Shown: positions 22,736-36,197 of the stretch, piece after piece
Numbering within the stretch: the first letter of the stretch is position 1
Layout of the letters: the number at the start of each line of letters is the position of its first letter
Origin: Paralvinella palmiformis
Lineage: Eukaryota; Annelida; Polychaeta; Terebellida; Alvinellidae
Direction of reading: 5' to 3'
Assembly (NCBI GenBank): GCA_025642065.1
Contig: JAODUP010000313.1
Location: 252,001 to 316,000, forward strand
DNA length: 64,000 nt
Translations under genes and position numbers: made by a program
The notes under the pieces: model-generated
The model's database searches: none
What the model was told of the DNA's origin: nothing
Seen by the model: only the letters and a program-made list of their open reading frames with translations

Positions 22736-23507
22736 GTTGAGATATTTAAAGAACTGTGTAATTTTGTTTATATGAGAGTAATCCACTTGCACATGTATGC
22801 GCTTGTTGCTTGCACATACACATCCGTCTGTGCATCTTGTGTTGACATGGATATTACAGGTTCTGTGGTGTACCATTTGTCATTTCATGAAGTGCTGGTC
22901 ACACGTTTTGTCATTTTTTTATAAGATGATGACATTATACTGGAATAAATCAATATCAGTACTGTATGGTTTAATTAGTATTTGTAAGCTGAACGACAGA
23001 CCCGTTATAACAACAGTATATTGTATGTATATTGTGTATGTGATTCATTGTCCATTTGAATTAAAGCGATAACATCTCATTGCTTAGATCGTTGGAACTC
23101 AGAATGTGTGTGTGTGTGTGTGGTGGACTGGAGTTCCCACTAATCTTCAGAGCTCACATGTGTAATTCGAAACATACTGGTTATATGTATATATGTATGT
23201 ATAATACCAGAAGAATATTATGTGGTTGGCGAATGAATGATTGGCCATGTATTATCTGCTAGATCACGTCACAACTGTCCGTCTCGTCTTACTGGTTATG
23301 TCAGATACCTGTAATTTATGAGAGAGAAAAATCTGATAAACCGTTGCCTAGCCTCAGTTTTAATACTTTCAATTTTAAGTGATGGCTCCAAGAAATGCAA
23401 TTGTAAAACTAAACATCACTCACTACGCAAAAAGTTTTTAGTACCCTTCATTGTACTTCACACCAATAAGAAGTACATTTACATCATATTTTAATAAAAT
23501 ACCACCA
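22736..23507. other. intergenic, nothing recognised
   Basis: AT-rich with a short TG run at 23104-23121. No gene signal. Confidence 0.5.
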
Positions 23508-24126
23508 TTAAAGGGATAGTCCACCATTTAAATTTTCAGGACTAATAAAGCTATACTCACAAATATCATAAATAAGGTCATAACGTGTAAACGATCACCC
23601 ACATATTAAATATTCCAGTTCAAAGTGCTGATTAATCGACTTTTAATGGCCTGAGGAAGCCGCCATTTTGAAGCTAGACAGATACCGGAAGCTCCTGAAA
23701 GTTGACGTCACTTGAGCGTATCCGGTTGATCTGAAGTACAAAAGCATATAAACAAGTGCGAGCAAATAATTATTTCATAACTAAACGGCATTATCTTGTT
23801 AACTTTACGTCATGAATGGCATACAACCATATCATTTTGAGCCGGAAGGAACCTTACAAGTGGAAGATGATTCAAAATGGCTGAGACTACAATCCGCGTC
23901 AGTCTAGAGAGCGACCATATAACGTCAGAGCATTTCGGGTTTCTCCTTCCCGCCTTCGAATCTAGCTTCCGGTGCAGCCGTAATGGCGGCCCTCCAGTAA
24001 TTTGGATTATTTCCCTATATCTATGATATCAGGTATATTTTGTGATTATTATTGTGGAATTTTTTATTACCGTTCTAAGCATTACATATTTTAAAAATAT
24101 TTTCTGAAGGTGGACTGTCCCTTTAA
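23508..24126. mobile_element. TTAA-flanked MITE, ends AGGGAYAGTCCACC
   Basis: Element 23512-24122 (611 bases) with inverted termini AGGGATAGTCCACC and GGTGGACTGTCCCT (one mismatch), flanked on both sides by TTAA. TTAA duplication points to a piggyBac- or Kolobok-type transposase; AGGG starts are known in Kolobok. No open frame. The interior is clearly richer in GC and CpG than the flanks. Confidence 0.85.
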
Positions 24127-25523
<1,397 letters not shown>

Positions 25524-25982
25524 TACACACGAAATTATTATCAACTCACAACTTAAACAAATAATGTAGATAAAGAAGTAATAGTACAATTAGTTTAAGA
25601 CAATGTTTGTGCTTAATTGTTTCAGGTAACAGAAGATGTCATTATCAGTATACAAGTAGATCTTAAAGATGCTGTAACATTATTCATCATTATCCACCAA
25701 AATGCTTCCCCTTTCTTGGTTACATTGCCTACTGTATTTCTCGACCTATTATCATATAACATTATAACACTTGGCGGTAACAAGTAAAGATAGCGCGTAA
25801 TAAGAGAAAACCTTAAAAAGTTTTAATTAAAAGTTGAGGATTAATTAAAAATTATCACGACATCCATTGCAAACCCAATCAGCTTTCTTGTATATTGTGG
25901 TGATCCCTACACACCTGGCCATGAATCCAATAAAGACGAACATCGCAGAATCCAAAACAAAATCGCCTTATTGTTATCGTCG

Positions 25983-26240
25983 AGCTGTGATAGCGCAGTT
26001 AGTTAGAAGGTAAGACTCGTAAACGAACAGTGACCAGTTTGAGGTTCCGGATGAGCAATGCTGTCATGTGGAAACTGGTTCATTCGGCCATAAATGGAAA
26101 CCTGACAGGACGCGATGGTTATGTGTGTGCTGGATTGGAACAGGTCTGAGTCGGGGATAATAAAACTGAAAAGCGCCGTGGACCAGCTATCAAGCTGGAT
26201 AAGGCGCTGTATAAATGTCGCGTATTATTATTATTATTTT
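25983..26240 (+). mobile_element. tRNA-derived SINE with stem-forming tail
   Basis: Begins GAGCTGTGATAGCGCAGTTAG, a good tRNA A-box region, with a B-box-like GTTTGAGGTTC about 50 bases on. The tail AAGCGCC ... CCAGCTATCAAGCTGG ... GGCGCTGTATAAAT can form nested stems and ends in (ATT)n. This type of tail is common in molluscan retroposons. Confidence 0.7.
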
Positions 26241-26794
26241 TAATACGTAAATTAGATGTACCAGGGTAGACACATATTTGTTGACTGATAGTCATCCTCA
26301 GACGAGTACTTGTAAAAATAAATACTGAATGGATTCCTTTTCACCTGATCTGGTCAATATCTGGATCATCAGACACACGACACTGCTAATCATTTTCCGA
26401 TATATGGCAGTAGATCTGGATATTTGCTAAATAATTCTTTTCGACAAATTAAGAGTTACATAAGTTTAATGTCATGCATTGATTTAACACAAATGACTGG
26501 GATATAAGTAGGGATGGATTTTAATTCATACTTGAATCTGAAAGTGTATCCAAATTACGTCGATAAGTTCTGATGACCACCCGAACCTTTACGGTTGATC
26601 AGAACATTTCATTCGTAAAAAATAATTCTTTATGCGATTTATCGAAATAATTAATATAAATATCACATTTCGTCTTTTATACAAACATTCAGTGATGCAG
26701 GTCGATCATATCTCAATCTAAACTTTGGTTTAACTCTATTAAGCCAACTGGTTTAAACTTGGGAGTTAACTCGGGAGTACCTTAATTGGCAGAA

Positions 26795-27620
26795 ACTCAT
26801 GTAAATCCAGGAACATCCAGACAACGCAGCAAACTTATTCGTTTCTTCCCTACGAACGTCCTTGTCATACCATCACTACATCAGACACTGTACGTAATAT
26901 TGGTGTTACATTTGATAACGATTTTAAATTCAGAAAACAAATTTATCTGACTTGTCCCTCCTGCTGCTATCACATTCGTGACCTTCGCCGTATTCGTCGC
27001 TATATTTCTTTTTCAGTCGCCAAAACCATTGCTACAGCACTCATTACTAGTAGGCTTGATTGCTGTAACTCTCTTTATAACATCGCATCTAAGGATATTC
27101 TAAAACTTCAGTGTGTTTAGAACTCCTCGGTTTTCCCATTCTGTCTCACTCCTGAAATCTCTTCACTGTCTCCCTGTTCAATCTCGCATCATTTTCAAAC
27201 TCTGCACTATTGCCTATCAAACTCTCTTCTGGAGAACCTTCATATCTATTTTCCACGTTTTCTCTATCACCCAAGCCCAGAGGTCTCCGTTCATCTGGTT
27301 TTCACTTGTTGTCTATTCCCAGGGTTAAAACTCATGATGGGACTCGTGCTTTTTCAGTTGTTGTCCCTACTTTTTGAATTCACATCCTGAACATGTTAAG
27401 TCATCAAATAACAGTTTCTTTCGGTCACCATTTAAAAACTCACTTTTCCAGACTTGTTTCCCCTTCTCAAGTTTCCACTCCATCTGATCACTTGTTGATG
27501 AGCTTTGCATTGTACCTGGACTATGAGTTTGTCAGATCCCTGTACTAGGTGCGCCACTGAGATCAATTCTTTTCAAGGATATTGGCGAAATAGAGGTTTT
27601 GTAATTATTATTCTTATTAT
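26795..27620 (+). pseudogene. CR1-like LINE reverse-transcriptase 3' fragment, frameshifted
   Basis: Translated in changing frames it reads RSKLIRFFPTN, then DTVRNIGVTFDNDFKF, then TIATALITSRLDCCNSLYN, then KSLHCLPVQSRIIFKL, the order seen at the end of the reverse transcriptase of CR1/L2-like non-LTR retrotransposons. A stop after KLQCV and several frameshifts show it is dead. It ends in a GCGCC ... GGATATTGGCGAAATAG tail and ATT-rich sequence. The first part of the element is missing. Confidence 0.75.
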
Positions 27621-28030
27621 AAAATACAACCTCTCGCTGGTTTTACTAATTGTCATAAGGCTGAAATAAATCAATAAGTGTCATATTTGACTTGTAGCTA
27701 CCAAACTATTATAAAACATCCTTTGGTTTACACTTCTAAAGACAATTAGTGGCTGTTGTTTTGTTCTGTTTAACAGAAGTATAACTGTAACTACCTTACA
27801 TAATGATAGTATGTGTTTTATTCGACAGTGCAACATCGTTTACATATTTATACAATATCCTTTACAAAATACAAATAGAAATTTAACGTATATAATAATA
27901 CATATGTAATTAACAGGTAATTAATTAATTGAACTAATGAATCGCTTAATTACAAGTATAGCAGAATATACTGAATGAACACAAGGAATAACTTAGTTTC
28001 AAGTATAACATTATAAAACCATATTATAGT
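27621..28030. other. intergenic, AT-rich
   Basis: No gene or repeat recognised between the LINE fragment and the inverted repeat at 28031. Confidence 0.5.
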
Positions 28031-28112
28031 ACATATAGATTCATATAAGCCTAGGTACTCATCGCGTTCACCATGGTAACTGGCCGCCATCTTGAATTTT
28101 AAAATGGCCGTC
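28031..28112 (+). repeat. left inverted repeat of the 28.0-30.8 kb element
   Basis: Pairs with 30727-30818 in opposite orientation, about 80% identical by eye with one small gap. The arm contains CCATCTTGAATTTTAAAATGG, itself nearly palindromic. Confidence 0.7.
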
Positions 28113-28344
28113 CTCAACCATGAAATACATTATCAGCAACTTTTGATTGATATGAGGAATATTGTATGATCTTTTTATTATCATGTATATGATATAATAA
28201 AATTAATTAAACATACTATTTAGAACACATTTAACATATAACAGTAACAACAACCCCACATGTACAGTTTATAATTAATTAATTGTAATGAAATACATAC
28301 ATCACTCATTATGCGAATAATAATTTAACCTCAGACTACCTCAG

Positions 28345-30440
28345 TTAAAGTCAGGTGTCGCCACATGCCCCTCAGCAGCTACATAACTCTGTGCACTGAA
28401 GACTTGTGACATTTGCATTGACGTTTGCATCCCTTCTTGCAGCCACAGTGCAACAGCTCATACCAGGACTTTGAAGCTTCTGATCGGTTAGTCCAAAATG
28501 ACTTCCATCCCGAAGCAGTTTCAGTCCATCCCATAGCTCAAGACTGGGAAGATCGGGAGCTGACACAAGAGCTTGTGACCACATAACCTGCTTATTTCAC
28601 TGCTCTTTTAACCCGTTGAAAGAGAGCAGCTTTGGTTGGAGGAATGTTCTCAATATTTGCAGACTCCTTGGTAAAGAACTTCCTCGCCTCATCAACTCTG
28701 CTCAGGGTACATGTTCTACTGTACATGATGATGATGAATCTCTTTAGCTCAGTCTTGCCCTGTGGATCATTATTGGTTTTGACTTCTCAGCTTTCAGGCT
28801 GTTTGCAATTGCATGGACGGGTATTTGGCGGAAGTGTTTGCCTACGCCAAAGCTTATACAAAGCTCTTCAATGTGCAAACCATGGAAATGGCCGCCATAT
28901 TGCTTGGTGCGGATTGCTACTTTCTTTGTCCCACGCTTTGCGCAATAAGCAACACGTAGGAGTATTCGAGTGTCCGCTTCAATATCACCCAACTAGTTGT
29001 CTCCCGCCATGATGGATCATAGAACATCTCGTATTTGTTTTGCTCGATCCGGAAGAATAGTTCCCAATTCGGTCGGATGGGAGCACTGTGAAGCACTATG
29101 TCTACCCTATCGACAGATTCCAACTGTGAGAGAAGATATGGGATGAATATATTTTGGCGTGGTCCTGGAACGTTCTACTGCCTCTTGGCTTCAGCATGCA
29201 GCACAGGTGGGGAATCCTTTGTTATTTAGTCCAGCAGGTCAGATGTTGATCCTTGTCGAAGTTTACCCATGTCGGATATTGATGGAGGTGATGGCTGGTT
29301 TTCATGCTTAAACAAGGTATCACGATCATGGTTGCCTTACCTAGCTTGAGAAGCAATGTACAGCTAAGCAAATAGGGTACAGTTGGTCTTCAGTGATGTA
29401 AATTGCAATTTTGGCTTCTCGTGAGGAGTTTTTTTCTCACAATATCACTAAGGTGCTTGTTGTCTGGATTGTTCAGTGGTTCTACCAGAAAACTACTATA
29501 TTTACCTTTCCCAATTTCCTCAACATTGTACACTGGTATCAAGACTAAACAGATCACCACTATCTTCCAGGTATGTAAAATGTCGTAAAATGCAGACACC
29601 AGAGCCCGTATTTCTTTGTCAAATTTATTTTGAACACCAGGGTACTGTTCATGGCGTTTGTGGGATTAGTCTCTCTGTCATTGGCTGCTTGGAAGCTCTT
29701 TTCAAATTCAAGTTTGACACGTGCTATCTCCGACCAGCCACCATCTACTTTAATCAATTCATTTACCTGTTAATGGCACTGGTTGATGGCCAATACATAG
29801 AAGACATTCTTCGCTTTCTGAACAGCGAAATGATCTTTCTTGAACTGTCTATGTATTTCTAGATGATTATTGGGTAGGTTGACCATAACCATATCACTGG
29901 TTTGAATCGGGAGCCATCGGCAATAATTCGGGTGATCAAGTGGAGAGAGCCAAGGCACAATTGGACATACACTGTGATGTTCCTCTCTCAAATTTATCAC
30001 ACAAATTGTAGCACCATAAGTGCGAGCTGCAACGTCAGTTCCCAATACTTGAATTGAGGGTACTCAGCACATTGCCTGTCACACCATTCTCCAAACGAAA
30101 CGGCACTATCTACATCAGGCTTCTGTGGGAGGTACCGCTGATATTCACGATTCTGTAATATATATAGAGCAGCTGCTGTCACTTGATGTGTGGCCCATCT
30201 AGCATTATTGAATCGGCACGGCCCGATATTGTAAAGTTTGCTTCCACCAGAGCTGCCATCCAGCCACTCCCCCGCAGACAATAATCACACAGCAGCTTCA
30301 GGAGATTCATCTCTATATGCAGGCCTCCCATCATAGTAATAAAGTTGTCTTCGCCATGGGTTTCTGGCCAGGACCACTAGACTTGTTTTTCAACCGCATA
30401 ACGGGGTTGATCAGCAGGAATTATAGGCACTTGTTGGAGA
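28345..30440 (-). pseudogene. frameshifted copy of a widespread unnamed invertebrate gene family (EADTR family)
   Basis: Reading 30440 to 28345 on the minus strand in changing frames gives, in order: WSWPETHGEDNFITMMGGLH; IEMNLLKLLCD..GSGW; RWATHQVTAAALYILQ; LPNNHLEIHRQFKKDHFAVQ; SAFYDI; EADTRILLRVAYCAKRGTKK; a HFRQIPVHAIANSL block; and a Cys-rich end (CGCKKGC.RQCKCHK..CTELCSC). I recognise this order from large uncharacterised protein families found in many copies in molluscs and cnidarians; their function is unknown to me. At least five frameshifts plus stops make this copy non-functional. Confidence 0.7.
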
Positions 30441-30726
30441 TTATAGATTATAGATAGTTTAGATTTCATTTGTAGGTGCTCGCTTCCTTGGTGTTATATT
30501 GGCATTAATTAATTTCGCTCTAAGACATATACTACCATATTGTTGTCATTATAGAAAGAAAATTATATTCATTTGAGCGTGTCGACCATATTGAAAAGCA
30601 ATATAATAATAATCTGAGCATATTGATTATTGCATAAAAAGGATTTCTTGGTCATAAAAATGTTATGTTAGACATCCAGATCATGTTTCTACGTTACTTA
30701 GCAGTCGGAATACATGACGAATATCG

Positions 30727-30818
30727 GTTTTGAGGGCGGCCATTTTGAAATTCAAGATGGTGACCAGTTATCATGATGATGGCGAAGGGTACCTAGGTTT
30801 ATATGAATCTACACATGT
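30727..30818 (-). repeat. right inverted repeat of the 28.0-30.8 kb element
   Basis: Reverse-complement partner of 28031-28112. The outermost shared bases are TATATGAATCTA.A.ATGT. Confidence 0.7.
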
Positions 30819-31815
30819 TAAGCTATCTGTATCCCAGTTTTCATGTTTTTGTCAAATTTTGCACGATTCTTACGATATGTGGCCCTTAACCGCTGTACTA
30901 TTACAAACTGTGTGACATTAGCTTATCATAATGATAACAAATAATGATTTATGACAATAACCATCGTGCTCACCCAGTATGATAATAAAAGAATGTAGAG
31001 ATAAGTTGGACAGATCACTTGAGCAGGCATAAACACATTAATGTAGTTCTACATGCCACGGTATTCCAGAATAATCACAGATAAATTACACTGATACACT
31101 GGGATAGCGTTTCCTATGTCGAGTATATACATATTAATAATTGATGTGCACGCATATTTACATGCTTACTGTTTACCTCAGCTGATTTTAGGCCATGTTT
31201 TAGCCTCTGGTATCATATCATAATACAAAGTATCGTTTATAGTGGATAATGTTTCCATATTATACATTATGGAATGTTTTAACCACAGTTAATCTAGCCT
31301 ATGCTTAATGTGTTCATAGTTGGTGCTGTAACTCAGGTAAGATTAGGCTGATAGTCTAAATACAGCTCAGGAACACGTAGACACTCCTATCTACAGATAC
31401 TCTTTATAATCTTAAGGACAATGTATTCAAAAGAGAAATACAATTATCGGTTAAAAAGAAGAAATAAAATTAAGTGTCATGGGCTGATTTATCTTCCAAA
31501 AAGCAATTTGCATCATTCGTCTTAAAGTGTGTTTTGTTGCACTTATTTAAACATATACAAATGTGTTTGCATCACGGAAAGTCTTATAAAACTATATTCT
31601 GGCGGTTTGGTTATTATCTCATCTAAGAACTTTACACTTTCGTGACATCAACATGATTGGGTTTATCTCTCATTAGTTTATTACCTTCTAAAGTCAACTC
31701 TTTATATTATATTATATCTTTATATTATTCCCAAATTTAATTCTATTGTCGTAACGGGGGGGGTATTTCCTATTTCATATTAGTATTGTTGACATTCACA
31801 ATGATCAGAGAAAGG

Positions 31816-31818
<3 letters not shown>
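30819..31818. other. intergenic, nothing recognised
   Basis: AT-rich, no repeat family or gene seen apart from a short G run near 31757. Confidence 0.5.
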
Positions 31819-31889
<71 letters not shown>

Positions 31890-31904
31890 ACAAACACACA
31901 AACA

Positions 31905-31950
<46 letters not shown>
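31819..31950. repeat. (TG)n(AC)n(GA)n compound microsatellite
   Basis: About 34 TG units, a short AC-rich bridge and about 21 GA units. Confidence 0.95.
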
Positions 31951-31955
<5 letters not shown>

Positions 31956-32403
31956 ACTAGAGATTGAGGTTTCTGTTTTATTTTTTTTTAGACTTTGGTA
32001 AACGTTGGAGATTCATATAACTGAGATTTGTATCCTCTATGATGTTAGAGTACTATAATGTTCTAATAATGTGAAGTCTATTATAAAAAGTGTCATTTAA
32101 GAGTTGTCTATTTCATGACCTACTAAAGTCCTCGTACGAACGTCGTTTCTGCTCCATTAGTTCAACCAGCTGCTGAAATGACTGTATCAAGCTGTCTTTC
32201 TGACACCCCAAACAGTCCTGTGACATGTAGCACCTGCTGCGTATGATTTATGTTATCACATTATTGTGATTCATTTGTCTGTTCTTTTGTCTAATTACAG
32301 CCTGATTTACACTTTTCTTTTGTCTTCATTCTACTTATAACACAAAATACCATCGAAGAGTTGGCAATAAATAGATTATATATACTTATTTTAACATTCA
32401 GCA

Positions 32404-32437
<34 letters not shown>

Positions 32438-32959
32438 TATTATTATTATTTATGTAGCACCTTATTTAATAAATTTATTGTTTGACGCTTTACACTAAAA
32501 TATAGAATATAACTGGATAGTTACCAGACAGTTAAAATACAATAATGTGATAAAATTAGATTTAGAAATATTAAATGACGAACACTTTCAGACACCATTT
32601 TGTAGATGATTATACAGGTGAGGTGTAGAATAATGGGAAGATCAATGATCAGCTGTTTTAGTCTGACAGGTGGTTCCATTGACAAGTTACAGTCCGTTGT
32701 TCTCATTGTATGTACACTGCAATACCTTTGAATCAATGGGGGACTTTAAGGACAGTAATGATAGGTTCATACTTGTTGACATCAGGTGAGCTGCGAAGTT
32801 TTATAACAAGTGAAGGTTTTTATGGATGTTTCAGAAATCTGATACAAAATAAAATTTTAATAGTCAAGACGGGCTGTAATAAAGGCATGTATCAGTGTCT
32901 CCAGTGTATCGGGCGATAATAATTCTTGAAAAGTTAGAATTATACTTAATTGATAATAA
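31951..32959. other. intergenic with (AAT)n and a retroelement tail
   Basis: An AAT run at 32405-32438 followed by ATT and TATGTAGCACCTTATTTAATA..GACGCTTTACA resembles, on the minus strand, the tail type of the local retroposons. No gene. Confidence 0.45.
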
Positions 32960-34400
32960 ATCAGCTAACATACCTGCTTGCTGAGGCGTTCTTATCCTGG
33001 ATCACTCCACGATTCGGCGGATTGATGGCCAGCTGTTGTGATGGGTGACACGAGGTCATTCCAGTTTTGTTATCATTCATCTTTAATCTATTCTTAATGA
33101 TTATTTTCCGGATATCTTCCACACAAACGTCTATAATCTCATCAGCCTTAATAATATTAGCTGGATCCTTATGATCAAATGTAATATAAAGCTGTGTGTC
33201 TTCAAAATAATTATATAGAGTTACACCATATTGACAGATGATGTCAGGTAGTGTGTAAGAAATGTTGTATATGACAAACAACAGAAATTCCAGTACTGAA
33301 CCTTGGGGCACACATAAGGGCTCTGCTACAACTGACATCGCGTCCATTTCAATGATACAATCGGTCCAATTATGCATATATACGATTTCAACCATTTTAG
33401 GACCACACCCATAATCCATAACCGGTTCTATGATCTATCAAACCTGAGGCACCAGATGCTGGTGAGATAATCTTCTCTACATGCTGAACTGATGTGAATG
33501 AAGTTAGACATATGTCACAATATCAAGGTCAAGGAGATCCGGAAGGAGATCACCAGCCTGGTTAGCTAGATTCTTCCGGATGCACTTGATTTTCTATCCA
33601 GACAAATCATTAAAGAATGAAACAAGCTGGTCAGCTGCTTCATCAGGGACAACAACTGATTTTCTGTGACAAATATTTTTCAGGAATGAATTTTTTTTCT
33701 GATCTAGGCACCAATAGGTGATATACTCATTATAATAGGATAACTTGTTATCAGTTACCATCTTGTTTAATCTGTGTGTCTGACGTCTCTGTATATATCC
33801 TTATATACAATCAATCCAGTTCTAATATATAAACGTTCACACTTTTGACGCCACGTTTTTGGCTTCCGTTATATTTGTGTTGTTCCATGAGTCAGATGTC
33901 TCTCAGTGAAGATCATGGTATGAAGTGGAGCATGTATCAAGTTGGAAAGCCATATATCATACTGTTTCACCAGTTGGTCTAATGAGGATGATGAAGACAC
34001 ATCCAGGTCATATTCCAAGAAGTCACTTCGTAGCTTATTTATATCGATAGGACACTTTCTTTTTGAGTTGATATGGATTACTGACCGCCAACTTAATGTC
34101 CACAATGACGTGATCAGATATCAGATCAGACACAGTGATGTAACATATTATGTTATCATTATGATGAGTGATCACAATGTCAAATATGTTGCCACACGTT
34201 TGTGTGGGTTGATGTATATGTTACATGAGCTCCTAACTACCAACGATGTCCTTGAGCTCCATAGTTGCTGTTTCTTTCGGTTTATTCCAGTAGATGTTGA
34301 AGTCACCCAGATATATTAGCTGTCGAGGGAGTAGTATATATTTGCTGAATAAATCAACAAACTCCTCAAAGAAAAGTTAATGTTGATACCTTTTTCGCTT
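32960..34400 (-). pseudogene. CR1-like LINE, endonuclease end to RT middle, decayed
   Basis: On the minus strand, from 34400 down: FFEEFVDLFSKY, LIYLGDFNIYW (endonuclease GDFN), FDIVITH, DLISDHVIVDI (endonuclease SDH), the linker LVKQYDIWLSNLIHAPLHT, QLVSFFNDLSG, and the reverse-transcriptase piece CVPQGSVLEFLLFVIYN and YFEDTQLYITFD. The last should be YADDTQLY; the first catalytic Asp is now Glu. Stops and a shortened reverse-transcriptase start show decay. It lies in opposite orientation to the fragment at 26795, with different parts of the element preserved. Confidence 0.75.
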
Positions 34401-35660
34401 TACATTTTCCGTTATTTTTAACGTCACACACCTGTTGTTATACAAGCTTCCGTGATCATTTCGTGATCTATTACATAAACAATTATCTCACTTATTCCAC
34501 TGCAGTCACTGCCTTATGTACTATTTATAGATTGACCGGTCATCAAAGATAAATCTAGATTCAGCTTGTTTCCATTATCATATTTGTGATTGGTGTTTAC
34601 TGTTGACCTTGGTGGCTAGAATGATACATTTATGTTGCGTATATGTATGTGTTACTACGTCCTACTCTGGTACCTCCGTGTCTTGATCTCTCAGTACGAA
34701 TACCAGCTTGTTTAATTATAGTCCATATAGAAGAGTTCAATCTAACATTGCAGGCAATTTTAATTTGTCTGATTTCCATTAATTGTTCGCCTGAGTAACC
34801 GATGATATAGGATATAGGCTAAATAAACAGAGAAAAACACAGAGACTGCTCAGAAGATGCTAAGCACATTTCTGGTGAACAATGTGTCAATTATACAAAA
34901 TTGCTCACTAATATCCGGTCAAATATTCCAAAAAATCAACAACATAAACCAAATCAATCCAATCTATATGTCAAATATAAATAACCTGCTATTGAAAAAA
35001 TATATTGTAGCTGCCACAAGCGAGTTACCTTTCGTCTTAAATATCACAATCAGCGTTGTATACTGATATCACAGAGCGAGTCCTAACAATGAATAACATT
35101 TCGTCTCTTCCTTGAAGAAATTGTATTGCTGACATTCAGTTAAAGATAACTCAGAGGTTTCTAAAATTAAATGATGATAAAGCAAATATTATTTAATTGA
35201 CTTCATTATATAATGTCAAATCATAAAAAATACCACTCGTAAAATGACAATTATATTAAAATATGGCCAAATCATCATACTTCTCGGAAAACTACATTGG
35301 CTAAACATTTCAAGACTTCAATAACAACTTTTAAAACATGTCAATAACATGTAGTCTCAATATCTGAGCGGTGTCCATGAGAAATGCCCATTAGAAAGTC
35401 ATCTAAATAATTAGGGTCATCTGATCAAATACTATTGTAAATAATTGTATCCCGGCTCAAGTCACTTGGTGATTGTATGACTAGTGTGTGTACGAGCAAG
35501 AGTAAGTTGTCTCGTGAATAACGTAAAGGGCCTTGGACATTGGAATTTTGTTTTCTCTCCCTTCTAACTTTATATTTTATATTGTTAAACGATGCCCACC
35601 ATTATTTCATTTAACAGTGACCCCAGTGCAGCTTGTGACGTCACAACAGCCAACATAACA
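34401..35660. other. intergenic, nothing recognised
   Basis: AT-rich sequence. The open frame at 34857-35066 shows no protein-like pattern. Confidence 0.5.
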
Positions 35661-35669
35661 ACGTGACAA

Positions 35670-36197
35670 GTGTTGCCATTGCCTATTTCGTTTGTAGAAT
35701 TTGTTTTGTGATGCAGTGTGAATAAGTGTGATATCACCGCCAATAGTGTGTGTGTGCGTGCGTGTGTGCGTGCGTGTGCGTGTGTGTGTTTTACGGCCGG
35801 TTTATTTAGAAGTATTTAGTTGTGTACGAATGCGGCAATATTAGTTTGGAAAGTGATATTTGGAACTAGGCCTACATAACCTCGTGCAAAATGCCGGCAT
35901 TGCTTGTTTCGTTGTAGAATTTGTTTTGTTTACAGCCTGAACTAGTGTGAGGTGAGCGCTATTATCGAGTTTTTTGTGTTACGACCGGTATATTTAGATG
36001 CATAGTAATTGATAGAATCAGTGAGAAATATAGTTTGGCATTGTGTTGTGTACGGATGTGGAAATATAAGTTTGGAAAGTGATATTTCAGTTCATGGATT
36101 TCTCCCTACATCTTGGAACAAAATTGGGGGGGGGGTCTTGGACCCGTTTTGTCTAACTAACAAATGGTGCAAACGAAACAGTATGGATGGTGGGTAG
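35670..36197 (+). pseudogene. duplicated fragment with THAP-like peptide
   Basis: Two direct copies of a roughly 200-base segment (about 35670-35868 and 35894-36088) share CGTTTGTAGAATTTGTTTTG, GTGTACG.ATG.GG.AATAT and GTTTGGAAAGTGATATTT. The second copy continues into CVVYGCGNISLESDISVHGF and SWNKI, which has the C-x4-C start and the later Trp of a THAP DNA-binding domain, a zinc finger found in P-like transposases and THAP proteins. The first copy has a TG repeat inserted. The C-terminal CxxH half is not seen, so the assignment is weak. Confidence 0.3.

Larger units (their letters stand above)
28031..30818. mobile_element. candidate DNA transposon carrying an 'EADTR'-family gene
   Basis: Sequence at 28031-28112 and the reverse complement of 30727-30818 align over about 90 bases, sharing CGGCCATTTT.AAATTCAAGATGG and GTACCTAGG.TTATATGAATCTA. 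A decayed open frame fills the interval on the minus strand, leaving about 200-300 bases on each side. This is the layout of a transposon with terminal inverted repeats. No target duplication is clear. An alternative is two independent insertions of one MITE in opposite orientation. Confidence 0.55.
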
